The translations under genes were made by a program, and so were the position numbers. The notes below the pieces were generated by a model that saw nothing but the letters and a program-made list of their open reading frames with translations, did not search any database and had not been told where the DNA came from. From Pinguiococcus pyrenoidosus (Eukaryota; Sar; Pinguiophyceae; Pinguiochrysidales; Pinguiochrysidaceae): a DNA stretch of 22,327 nt. Position 1 is the first letter of the stretch, and each line of letters starts with the position of its first letter. The stretch lies in assembly GCA_019677205.1 (NCBI GenBank), contig JAAMXY010001141.1:1-22327 (forward strand), read 5' to 3'. Shown piece by piece: positions 9,701 through 19,761 of this stretch.

Positions 9701-12700
9701 AGCTTTCGGATTTCCTCGTCGCCCAGCTGCTGTTGTTCGCCGAGATGTGTTTGGACCGCAACTACGTCGCCATCAACCTCCTCAGCGCCACCTTCTCCTT
9801 CGAGGTGGTATTCAGCATCCTGGCGAATACGGCGCTCAACGAAGCCGTCCGAGCCGCCGCGGTGCGCCTGATGACTTGCATGTATGTGGACCGGAGTCCG
9901 CAGACGCGCGCGAAGGTGCCGAGGCTCACGAGGCTGTGGAGCGCCAGGGACGCAGACTTGATCGAGAGCACGACGCTGCATCAAAAGGCCTTCGTGGTGC
10001 TCCAGGTGCTCATCTCCAAGTACCTCCACGGCGACATCGACTTGGCGGGTCCCCTGTGCCGCAGCCTCGTGGAGCTGGTGCTGTACCTCATGCGCTTCCA
10101 ATGCTACCACTCGGTCGCTCAGATCCGCGACGTCGTCGATCCCATCACGAAGAACCTCGACCGGCGTCAGGACATGAAAGACGACGACCCCCTGGCCGCT
10201 GAGATGGACGCCTCGGAAGACGAGGCCGCAAGGCCCACGCCCAAGACGGCAGCTTCCGCGGTACCGCCGCAGCAGCGCAGCGGCTGGGAGAAGCGGACGC
10301 TGGATGTTCTCGAAGGGCTCTACGTCCTCGTCGCGGTCTTGGTAGTGGTGGTTGTCGCCATCATCGTTGTTCTGATCCAAGCCTTCGCCGGCGCCGAGGG
10401 CGCCGGCTACGAGGTGTTCGAGCTTAGCGTCGCGTCCGCATTCACGCTGGAGCTGGCGCTGCGCATGTACTGCTTCCGGCGCGTCCACGGCGAGATCCGC
10501 GCCTTCGTCAAGGACGCCATGTCGGCCGTGGACATCTTTGTGGTGCTGCTGGACTGGATCATCTTGGCGGTGGCGTTCGCCGGCGCCAGATCTCCGGGCT
10601 ACGGCGGCCTCGGCAAGAGCCTCCGTGGCGTGCGCCTCGTGCGCCTGGCGCGCATCCTGAAGACGGGGCGGCTCATCAAGAAGGTCTACGAGTTCGGGCC
10701 GGAAGAGCCGGTGGCCTACGTGCTGCCGCCCAGGTACTCCAGGACGTCAGAGATGCAGCTGGAGACCATGGTGCGCATGGTGGAGATTCTGGACCTCGTC
10801 ATGGACCTCCGCAGCGACGCGCACATCTCCGCCGCTCTGGCCGCCTTCAACGCCTGGCGCTCTAGGAGTAAAGCAGAGCCGGCCGCCAGCGTGCTGCGCC
10901 GCCACCTGGCGGCGGCGACCGACCTGGACATCGGCGACGGTTCCAACAGCACCGACGCCGTGCTGCTGGACCTGTGCATGTACGAAGATGGCAACCTGAC
11001 CCAGGCCGTGCTGGGCGTCCTTGTCAAGAAGCACTCCGGCGTCCACGAGCTGCTGAGCAACCAGCGTGAAGTGCAGGTGCTGGTCGACGCGGCTGCCGCC
11101 GAGATGTACCAGGACTTCCGCGCCAAGCTGCAGGTCCTCAACGAGCTGGCAGAGACGGAAGAGCTCTGGGGGAACCTGGAGACGCCCGCCGACCAAGAGA
11201 AGAATGCCGAGATCAAGCGCGTGCTGCAAGCGCTGTCCGACGCCTGTGTCGAGAAGGACCCAGAGGTCAACTTCCAGAGCGTCGTGCGGGGCCGCCGAGA
11301 CGTCCAGAACATGCTGCGCAACCTGGGCGCCGTCGACACCGTGGCCGCGGTGCTCCAGCTCAGCGCCGGCATCGACGATAAGACCACCGAGCCGCTGCGC
11401 CTCAACTTGGTGGACAACATCTTCCGCTGTGTCCGCTTCCTCTCCAACTTCGTCATGGACAACCCGGCCAACCAGGAGGTCGCCGGCTTCCTGGTGGACT
11501 TCCTCTTCGCGTCGCTGGACGAGAGCTTCGGCGCCGCCGACGCCATCCGCATGATCCACCAGGACAGCGCCGCGTTGATCCAGGTGCTGCCGGAGGGCAT
11601 CGTGCCGTTGCTGGTGGCCAAGCTGGAGAAGGCGCGGGAGAAGGAGAGCATCCTACGAGTGCTGCGGACGCTCACGCACGTCGGCGACGCCTACTTCGTC
11701 GAGGTGCAGTTCGAGATCGTGCGCGAGATCTCGTCGCCCATGCGGGCCGCAAGCGTCCTGAATCTCTGCCTCGAGGCCGCGCAAGTCGAGGAGCGAGACG
11801 CGCTCATGGCGGCCGCCCCTCCCACTCGCGAGAGCTTCATGGAGCTGGCCCCACCGCTGCGGTACCATGTGGAGTTGATGCGCACGCTGGCCAGCTGCGC
11901 CGTCGGCACCAAGGACGTCACGTTGGTGGAGGCGAAGCTGCAGAGCCTGCTGCCATACCAGACGCTGCTGGCCTGGATGCTGAGCGACGCCACCGTGGTG
12001 GAGGCCAAAGTGAGCTACATGCACTTCTTCCTCCACGCCTTCGTGGAGGTGGAGATCAGCTTGGACGACTTGCCCAACGACGCCGCCGTCTACCGGCTGA
12101 TCGACGCGGCCATCCAGGACGTCCGGCAGCTGACGGTCATCTTCCACCAGACCTGCACACAGAAGCGGCCGCTCACGTATCTGGAGCTGCGCCGCGCAGA
12201 GTATGTCCTGGTGGCAGTCCAGACGTTCACTCTCTTCTACGAGCACTTCTTTCGGGACAGGCCACTGTCTGGCGCCGCAGGGACGGAGGCGTTGCTGGCG
12301 CCAGCCGCACCCTCGACGCTCAGCGCTGGCGATCGGAGCCCGACGCCGAAGGTTGCGAAGCCGGCGGTGGAGGAACAGAAGCCCTACGCGCAGATGGCGC
12401 TGATGTACAGCGCTCTCCGCGCGCTGTACGTGAACCCATGGCCGCTGGAGTCGACGAAGTTGGACGATGCCCTGTACGACGCCATGGACCTGCTGCACAC
12501 GCTGGCGCGTACGCTGGTGCGCCTGGACCTTCCCGGGCGTCGCGTGTCCTTCACCATGAAGAGCCAGAGAATCGTCGACGACACAGAAGGCTCCGGCGTG
12601 GCGAACGACTTCGAGGCGTTCCGCTCCGCCTGCGCTGCCGATGCGGCACTCCAAGAGCTGGCGCAGCGAGGGCGCGTTGTGCACGTCATGCAGGCGATGC

Positions 12701-15700
12701 AGTCGCTGCCGTCAGAGAAGGACGTCGTCGATGCCGATTTACGCGTGGAGCCACTGCTGAGGAAGCTGGTTCTGCACGTGCGGGTGCGGATGACGACGAC
12801 CGACTCCAAGCGAACCCTGGACGACGCCTGCACGGCCACCACCATCTGGCTGGTGACGCTCTTCCGCACCATGATCGAGACGGCCTGGGGGATGTCCATC
12901 GACGACCGTGACGAGCTGGGTGGCGACGAGCAAGACGCCCGAGCGGACGCCATCCAGAAGACACTGAATCACACCGGTGTCACCGCATTGTGCATCGATC
13001 TCATCGCGCCGGGGATCGCGGACGACTTGGTACTCGAGAGCATCAAGCTTCTGGTGGCGCTGCTGTTCAGGGAAGGCGGTCACGTGGCCGTCCAGGAGAC
13101 CGTTCACGAGTGCCTCTCGAGCGACGCCAGCCGCCTCTTCTACGACGCCGTGCGCCACGAGGTGGACGCGATGGTGCAATGGCACGAGAGGATCCTGCGG
13201 GTCCAGGCCGACGCAGAAGCGCTGGAGCGCAAGAAGCTCAACATGCTCGACGATGCCAGCGACAGCGGCGACACCTTCGATCTGCTGGGGTCTGCGGCGA
13301 AGCCTGGGGGAAGAAAGAGCTTCTTAGCCGAGCTCAGCAGCTCGCGGATGCTGTCGGCCGTGATGGGAAGCCGCCACGCCGCCGTCACGCCGGACGAGAG
13401 GCCCCCGATCGGCGCTTGGGAAAGCCTCGACGAAGGTGCCGCTGGACGAGACCATCGTCAACGCGCCGGAGATTCGACTGAAGGACAGGGTCGCAAAGCT
13501 GAGAACGACGGCAAATGGGACGAGGCCGACGTCGAAGTGCCGCCGAAGCTGCTTCTCGTGCGCTTCTTGCAGCTCTGCTGCGAAGGTCACTTCCTCCGCA
13601 ACCAGAATATCTTCCGGGAACAGGGCCGCACGCTGAGCGTCAATCTGCTGGAGAGCCTGCTCAAGTACCTCAAGTTCCTGTCGCGCAACCCTAGCCGCGC
13701 GTCGACGCACGCGGCGCAGGCCGTGGCCGATACGGTGCTGGAGGTCATCCAAGGTCCTTGCAGGGGCAACCAAGTCTACTTCGCCACCAACTCGGAGCTC
13801 ATCGAGATCTTGAATCGCCTCTTGCGCGCCAAGGTGGTGCGCGACTGCGTGGAAGACGAGGAGACGGCACTGAAGAAGACCGCACTCGAAATCTTCGAGG
13901 CGCTGCTGGAGGGCCAGACGCCGGACAGTGAGATCTACGAGAGGATCCTCAACGTCATCCATCTCGACACGCTCCAGGCGCTGGTGCTGAGACCCGTGAT
14001 GATGGAGGACGCGTCCGACGAGGCCGAGGGCCTGCAGATCGAGTCGCTCGTGCTCATGCAGATGCTCTTCGACGCCAAGCCCGCCGTTGCCGAAGAGGTG
14101 CAGCTGCCGCCCAGCGTGCAGCACATGATGGGCAACGAGGTCCGCAGCGTCGAGGTGGTGTGGAACGGCACGCTGCAGCGGCGCTTCTTCCCGCTCCCGC
14201 GCGAGATGCAGGACCTGTCCGAGGCGTCCAAGAACGCGCTCGTGCAGGAGATCGACCGGTCCAACCAGGAGAACAAGCTGCTGGACTTCGTCCGCCGCAG
14301 CCGCGATCTCTTCCGTGAGATCATGCATCAGCAGTACCTCAAGGAGCGCGGCGTCGCCGTGCTGTTCAGCCGGCAGAACCAGGACCGGGCGACGTGGATC
14401 GCCTTCTTCCTCAACATCATCATCAACCTGTGCATCATGGCGTCGTACGAGTACGACAGCAAGATGGACACCCGGCCCAGTGGCGACGCCAGCGTGGACA
14501 TCTTCGTCACGCTGCTCAACATCCTGCAGATCTGCTGCTCCTGCTTCGTGTACATCTTGTTCCTGGTGGTGCGCGTCCCCGTGCTCTACGCGGCCAACCG
14601 CGCCGGCGGCCTCAGCCCGTACGTCGCCTTCGTGTACACGGCCGGCGACGGCTTCACGCTGTACTACTTCGGCTACTGCATGATCGCCATCCTGGGCATT
14701 CTGGCCGAGGAGGGGCCCATCTTCAACAGCGTCTTGCTCATGGACATCATCGTGAAGGACACCACCACCAGAGACGTGATCTACGCCGTGCTGTATCCCC
14801 TCCGCCAGCTGTCCATGACGCTGCTGCTCACGCTGATGGTGATCTACATCTTCGCGGTGAACATCTTCTTCGACTTCCGCGACGACTTCACCGAGGGCTC
14901 CGGCGAGGACGACTGCGACACGCTGCGCGGCTGCTTCCTGACCACCATCGGCTACGGCATGCGGCTCTCCGGCGGCATCGGCGACAACATGGAGCACAAC
15001 ATCAGCGACCGCTGGCTGCTGGACATTGCGTACTTCTTCATCGTGCTCATCATCCTGCTCAACATCGTGTTCGGCATCATCATCGACACCTTCAGCGAGC
15101 TGCGCGCGAAGAAGCAGGAGCGCGACAAGGACACGCACGAGGTGTGCTTCATCTGCGGCCTGGAGAAGGTGGTGTTCGACCGCTCGTCCGCGGACGCCAC
15201 CTCCGGCTTCCGGCGCCACCACCAGCAGGACCACAACATGTGGAACTACATGGGCTTCATCACGTTCCTGTGGCTGCAGGACAAGGACGACGACGACGGC
15301 CTGGAGCAGTACGTGCGCGACTGCATCGACGCCGGCGACATCTCCTGGTTCCCGCTGGGCAAGGCGCTGTGCCTCGAGGCGCAGAGCGAGGAGCAGGAGG
15401 AGGCGCAGCGCGCTCTGGACAAGCGCCTCGACGAGCTCGAGGCGCTCACGAAGGGCCTGGCGGACACGCACCGCAAGCTGGTCGAGAAGCACGCCGCCAA
15501 GATGGAGAACCTGCTGGAGACCATGCTGCGCCGAGGCCGCCCGCCGCAGCGTCCAGGCCGCATCTCCATGCCGGACATGTCGGAGGTGCTGCACAACTTC
15601 CAGATGCCGTCTCCGCCCGCGGACGCCGAGGTGTGGGACTCCACCACCGTGCTGGTGCGGCGCGCGGACAAGCTGGTGCCGCCGCACCTGCTGGGCAACT

Positions 15701-16089
15701 CGGACCCCTTCCTCAACGTGCAGGCCTTCCTGGGCTCTCACAAGCTGGGCCAGACGGAGAACGTCTGGATGCTGCAGGGCGTGGAGTGGCCGGAGCGCGG
15801 GTCCAACACCATCGTGGTGCGCGAGAGCGATCTGCAAGCGGCGCCAGCCGACAGCGCTCTGCGCTTTGAAGTGCACCACCACACGCACCGCGGCCGAGGC
15901 TTCTTCCTGGGCGCCGTCGTTCTGGCGCTGGACCGCCTCCCCAAGATGGGCCCTCACGACGTGGACTTTCCCCTGCAGAAGCTGAGCAACATGGAGGGAA
16001 GCCAACAGACGATGGTGCAAGGACGCTTGACACTGCGATTCCGCCACAAATTCCGCCGCCGCTCGGCCGCTCAGTCCTTCGCCACATGA
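6708..16089 (+). CDS. IP3-receptor/ryanodine-receptor-like Ca2+-release channel with inserted voltage-sensor domain and C-terminal C2-like domain
   Basis: Proposed join 6708-6717, 6786-6854, 6932-7047, 7141-16089: introns of 68, 77 and 93 nt, all GT-AG, restoring one frame of 3,047 residues. The first exons supply the family N-terminus (MAEVKHVCIGDH..., then FPEDCIFQVC, compare FRDCLFKVC in animal IP3 receptors). Order by residue: N-terminal domain and MIR repeats (1-570) interrupted by a Gln-rich repeat (369-401); RIH domain (about 575-785); a conserved segment with LFAEMCLDRNYVAI (about 920-1076); four-helix voltage sensor (1121-1246); second RIH-type helical region (1260-1700); channel segments (2481-2720) with pore GGIGDN at 2676-2681; C2H2 linker finger (C2734, C2737, H2758, H2763) and NMWNYMGF; coiled coil (2815-2866); C2-like domain (2894-3035). 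The likely role is a tetrameric Ca2+ channel of an internal membrane. IP3-contact residues are mostly replaced, so IP3 gating is doubtful. Membrane, gating and function are inferred. Confidence 0.93.
8051..8146 (+). repeat. 6-bp coding repeat (CCCAGC/CCCAGT)x16, Ser/Pro-Gln tract
   Basis: There are sixteen in-frame hexamers giving alternating Gln with Ser or Pro at residues 369-401 of the channel. The tract sits inside a MIR repeat, where animal IP3 receptors carry the loop with the RTTxR-type IP3-contact residues. The NALW that closes that loop is present just downstream (near 8225-8236). Confidence 0.9.
10306..10698 (+). other. Voltage-sensor domain (S1-S4) within the channel CDS
   Basis: S1 is the Val-rich helix at 10318-10380. 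S2 carries F1166-T-L-E1169 and R1173, the F-x2-E charge-transfer pattern of voltage-gated channels. S3 carries D1196 (AVDIFVV) and D1203. S4 has basic residues at every third position: R1227, R1230, R1233, R1236, K1239, R1242, K1245. No pore helices follow, so it is a sensor module like those of Hv1 or voltage-sensing phosphatases in extent. It falls where animal IP3 receptors have a variable linker before the conserved EILxFILxVRxDxRIS motif (here EILDLVMDLRSDAHIS). Confidence 0.92.
15625..16056 (+). other. C2-like domain at the channel C-terminus
   Basis: The segment begins TTVLVRRADKLV, continues with LGNSDPFLNVQAFLG and ends with LRFEVHHHTHRGRGFFLGAVVL and two further strands. This follows the C2 pattern (hydrophobic strand, A-x-L, SDPF, strand, FLG). 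The loop that usually supplies Asp residues for Ca2+ (VxDxD) reads EVHHHTH, so Ca2+ binding is probably weak or lost. It follows the coiled coil where animal IP3 receptors end. Confidence 0.7.
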
Positions 16090-16584
16090 GCCGACGCGAC
16101 TCTTGCCTTCCGAGGTCTTACGCCTGGGGGTTTCGGGGTCCCAGAGGGGCTGTGGCCGTAGAGCATGCGCAGGAGAAGGAGCTCGCACAAACGCGCCGTT
16201 GGAGCTTCGGAGTCTTTCCCGTCGATCTTCAAATCGTCGGATCTTTGGCGAAACGCGTTTTAGGTTTTTGGCGGGAAATGCCATGCGTCCGTCTGTCCGC
16301 CTCTCGGTCTCTGTCAGAACTTCACTTTTGGCTTTGGTGGCCTGCGAACGTTGGCGAGCTAAAGCACGGCATATGGAGGCGAACACTTCGGACTTCAGCT
16401 GTCTCGCCCAATTGAGATGCTCCGTCTCCCGGCAACCGTTGTTGAACTTGGTACTACCTTCGCCGAGTACTCCGTCCCATTCTGCGTGTTCAGTATCCGC
16501 CGGTATTCGCACTTTGAAACCAGCGACGCACTTGAACCACAACGCCGCTCGGCGCTTTTGGCGCGTGTGTGGCTGTTGTAAAGC
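16090..16584. other. Intergenic region with E2F-like motifs
   Basis: No gene is seen between the stop of the channel gene and the next ATG. Three E2F-type sequences occur: TTTGGCGAAA at 16244-16253, TTTGGCGGGAAA at 16267-16278 and TTTTGGCGCG at 16556-16565, the last about 20 bp before the ATG at 16585. They are candidate promoter elements for the downstream gene. Confidence 0.45.
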
Positions 16585-18265
16585 ATGTTTTGGCCTCTGC
16601 TGCTGTCCCTGCTAGGCGCCGCCGGCGCGGTGTCGCGCACAGTGGTGCAGTCGGGCAAGGCGGCGGTGACTCCGGAGGAGTTGGGCGGCGTGTTGAAGGA
16701 GCTGAGCAAAGCGCGGGTGCTTTGCACTCTCACGCCCAGCTTGCCGCAGTCTGAGAAGCTGTACAACAAGGCCTTTGGCGTCAAGTTGCCCGCAGGCTCT
16801 GTGTTCGAGAGCGAGGCGCTCAGCGTGAACATGGACGCCAACCTGGACGTGTGCGTCCTGCAAGGCTACGCCGCGGAGCGCCAGGCCGGAGAGGCGCTTT
16901 CCGCGGGCTACGCAGGTCTCGTGCAGCTGTGCAGTGCAGCCGATGTGGTCATGGTGGAGATCTTCAAGGAGGATCTGGAGGCGTCTGGCGGCTCGCTCAA
17001 GGCGGCGCTCCGAGAGCTCAAGAAGACCTCCGACAGCAAGCGGATCATGGTGGTGATGGTTCGCGGAGGGGACGCCGCCTCCGGAAGCAAGGTGCGCATG
17101 CTGAGAGGAAATCAAGGGACAAGATGAAAAAGAAGGAGAGGGAGAGAGAGAGGAGGGAGAGGGAAGCATGTGTGAATGCGTGGGAAGAAGACGAAGGTGC
17201 AAAGGGCCCCAGTCAGGATTGCTCACCTCTGCGTGCTTCGCTCACTTGACGTAGCTGGATGCTTGGTTGTCTGCGAACGAGCTGGCGGACTTGAAGGAGG
17301 CGTTCGACATCGCCGTCCTGTCCGTGGCGATGGACCCCACCGCGGAGGATGCGGAGGCGCTTGCCATCTGCGTGGCGGAGAAGTGCAAGGAAGGGACCGA
17401 GACGGGAGCCGTGGCGCAGAAGATCCTGGATGGCTGCGCCGAGGCGGAGAAGGCCAAGAGCGTGGGCCTGCCGGGGTTTGAGGAGCTGCAGGCGGCGACC
17501 GAGCTCGCGGCCCTCAAGGCCACCGCGGAGCTGCGGCGGTCGCTCCGGCCGTTCCGATCGACAGCGGAGAGTGGGAAGATCGTCAAGAACTTTGGCAAGA
17601 TCTGCAACGACATTCGGGGACGCTGCCTGCAGACCTTCACGGGCACGGTGGGGTCGCTGTCCAGCCAGTTCAACGTGCCGGACGAGGTCGAGTTCCAGGC
17701 CGTCTACGCGAACGCCAAGGAGGACTTCGAGGGCCAGATGAAGCGGACCTTCGAGCGGCTGCAGGCCCGGCAGATGGACGTGCTCACGACCTCGGCCAAG
17801 CAGACGCTGCAGAGGCTGCTGCTTCGGACGCTGCGCTCGGAAGGGGCGCTCCCCCGCGACAGGCAAGCAGCCCTTGTGCGGCAGGTGCTCTACGAGTTCA
17901 CGCTGAAGTCGAGACCGCTGGTCGGGAGCAACGTGGCCTTCCTGAACCGCGCCTACAAGGGCCTGGAGTCGGAGCTCACCAAGACGGCGAGCACCTTCCT
18001 GGAGACCCCGCAAGCCCAGCTGGTGACCGAGAGGCGAGTCGAGAAGGCCGCCAAGAAGCAGCAAGGGGTCAAGGGAGCACGCTCGCTCAAGGCTAGACTA
18101 GACATCGTGAGCATGATGAATCTTGGGGGCACCGGGAGCCTCGAGGGCTTCGCCGCCTACCAGGCCGGTCCCGTGAACTTCGTCGCCGGCTTCCAGAACG
18201 AGAACGACGGGGACGAGCCACTGTTCCAGATACAGCCGAAGTTCCACTTTGATCTGTCGCTCTAG
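16585..18265 (+). CDS. Secretory-pathway protein of unknown family
   Basis: Proposed join 16585-17091 and 17255-18265: a GT-AG intron of 163 nt in phase 0 with an AAG|GTGCGC donor and a GACGTAG acceptor, containing a purine-rich (GGGAGA)n tract. The product is 505 residues. It starts with a strong signal peptide (MFWPLLLSLLGAAGAVS). The first 170 residues alternate short strands and helices, with SAADVVMVEIF and KRIMVVMVRGG. This recalls the late part of a dynamin/GBP-type GTPase fold, but there is no P-loop, so I do not assign it. The middle (about 260-400) is mainly charged amphipathic helix. The last 55 residues look like beta strands ending IQPKFHFDLSL. There is no transmembrane helix after the signal. 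Secreted, ER-lumenal or plastid-directed location are all possible. I do not recognise the family. Confidence 0.82.
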
Positions 18266-18789
18266 CGTGGCGCGTGGTGGAAGAGAGCTTCCAGCATCGC
18301 CCGAGGATTCGTCAGCGTCTTGGAAGTCGTGTGCTCAGCGTAGGCTTTGGTTCTCGTCAATCTTCTGCGTCTTCCTGCTCCTCTTGCTCTTGCTCCCCCG
18401 TTTTCTGCTCCAGGTGCTCCGTCTACGCCAAGTGCTCCTCCATTCCCATGCATTTCTGTTCTACGATGGGTTTCTCCTACGCCCTTCAAGCCCCTACTTC
18501 TCCTGCTTGTCGAAGCTGGCCCCTAATCAAAGCTGGGCCCTCATCGAAGCTGGCCCCTAATCGAAGCTGGGCCCTAATCAAAGCTGGCCCCTAATCGTAG
18601 CTGGGCCCCAATCTCCCGCTTGTGCTCCAGCCATGGCTCCTTTCTCCACCTTTCCTCGTTCCGCAGACGACGACCCGCAAGCATCATCACACTGATGACA
18701 GAGAGGCGAGAGACCAGGGTAAGACACCACAAAACGAAGGAGTCTCTTCTTTTTATATGCGGGGATCCAAGCCGTCCTTCATTCTGCGC
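18266..18789. other. Intergenic region between convergent genes
   Basis: This holds the 3' flanks of the plus-strand secretory-protein gene and minus-strand RPS23. It contains a pyrimidine-rich stretch (about 18358-18430) and a tandem repeat (18511-18613, listed separately). No gene is seen. Confidence 0.5.
18511..18613. repeat. 17-18 bp tandem repeat, about 6 units
   Basis: The units alternate between GAAGCTGGCCCCTAATC and AAGCTGGGCCCTAATC forms. Half contain the GGGCCC palindrome and all contain AGCT. The array lies between two convergent genes, nearer the middle of the gap, and could fold into hairpins in either transcript. Confidence 0.9.
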
Positions 18790-19296
18790 CTAGGAACGGG
18801 GCTTCTCCTTCTTCTCTTTGTAGAGCGCCAGCAGCGAAACCCCCGCGACCTTGACCACCTTGAAGCGCACTCCCGGGATATCTCCTACGGCGTGTCCAGA
18901 GCGCCCGAACCCCGACACCAGCACCTCGTCGTTCTCATCCACATAGTTGAGGCAGCCGTCATTGGGCACGAAGCACGCGATCTTCTTGGCGTTCTTGATC
19001 AGCTGCACCCGCACGCATTTCCGGATAGCGGAGTTGGGCTGCTTGGCCTCAATGCCCATCTTCTCTACCACGATGCCCTTGGCCATGGAGCTGCCTCCCA
19101 GGGGGTTGGCCTGCGCACCCAGATCCATCGTTACCCCGGCAACGAGGAGGAAAAACATGCAGAGCTGAGCGGAACAGACCTTCATCGCAGTGATACTGTG
19201 TGCCTTCACATAGCGCTTGGAAGCCCACTGCTCCTCGCGCCGCAGGTTGCGCAGCTTGCGTCCGGCGCGGATGCCACTAGGCTTTCCCTTACCCAT
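18790..19296 (-). CDS. RPS23: 40S ribosomal protein uS12 (RPS23)
   Basis: This is a small-subunit ribosomal protein of the decoding centre, where it contacts the codon-anticodon helix and controls accuracy. The gene is join(18790-19110, 19180-19296) on the minus strand, 145 residues, against 143 in human. The start MGKGKPSG matches the family. Highly conserved blocks are [18 protein letters not shown] (with P64, the prolyl-hydroxylation site position in other eukaryotes), [38 protein letters not shown] and the C-terminal KPRS. The 69-nt GT-AG intron after AMK has no stop and is a multiple of three, so unspliced RNA would stay in frame. Family alignment shows it is an intron: ...AMK joins ANPLGGSS. 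The gene is divergent from the DOT1-like gene. Confidence 0.97.
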   Translation of the reverse strand: MGKGKPSGIRAGRKLRNLRREEQWASKRYVKAHSITAMKVCSAQLCMFFLLVAGVTMDLGAQANPLGGSSMAKGIVVEKMGIEAKQPNSAIRKCVRVQLIKNAKKIACFVPNDGCLNYVDENDEVLVSGFGRSGHAVGDIPGVRFKVVKVAGVSLLALYKEKKEKPRS

Positions 19297-19761
19297 GGTG
19301 CTCTGAGGAAGGCAGCAAAGAGGGTTTCGGTGGCGTTCGCACTTCAGCCTCTCAATGGCAATTGGGAAAGAGCTGAACGGGATCCAGTAGGAGACATCGG
19401 CATTTTTAAAGAATAGATATGTTTTATCGGCGACGCAGGATTGGATGCCGCTCCCGTGCCGCCGCAGGAGAGACCATGGATTGGGAGATGGGCAGAGCGG
19501 GAGACTACTATTTTGGAGTATTATACCACCATCCAAAGATCTAAATCCTCTAAGCCAATAAAGACTATCCATGACGTCATGATTATTTCAATCGACCGTT
19601 GCTGTTCCGACAGATCCACATATCAGCTGACACCCGTTCTCCTTCTGCGCTCTCCTTTCCCCCCTCTCTTCTGCCGCAGATCTTTTCCTTCCGCCGCACC
19701 ACACCGCGCCACTTGTCCAGCCAGGCTCTCGTTTTCCGGTTTGACATCGTTTTGAAGAGCC
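19297..19761. promoter_or_regulatory. Divergent promoter region between RPS23 and the DOT1-like gene
   Basis: This 465-bp gap separates two start codons on opposite strands, so it should contain both promoters. It is more AT-rich than the flanks (for example 19390-19440 and 19500-19590). It contains the perfect palindrome ATGACGTCAT at 19571-19580, a CRE/bZIP-type site, and pyrimidine-rich DNA (19640-19690) before the plus-strand gene. No TATA box is certain. Confidence 0.55.
19571..19580. promoter_or_regulatory. CRE-type palindrome ATGACGTCAT
   Basis: This is a full TGACGTCA core extended to a 10-bp palindrome in the shared upstream region of RPS23 and the DOT1-like gene. The factor is unknown; bZIP proteins bind this sequence in other eukaryotes. 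Confidence 0.5.

Noticed and set aside
8188-12684. Several 270-390 codon minus-strand frames (8188-9351, 9394-10488, 11653-12684)
   Set aside because: Same cause: antisense shadows of the channel CDS with the same biased composition.
13324-16542. 1,072-codon open frame on the minus strand opposite the channel pore region
   Set aside because: It lies antisense to strongly conserved channel coding sequence. High G/C at third positions removes stops from the antisense frame, and the translation is low-complexity Val/His/Gln/Arg-rich without any family feature.
19297-19572. Upstream extension of the RPS23 open frame
   Set aside because: The family start MGKGKPSG is at 19296; upstream residues have no ribosomal-protein similarity.
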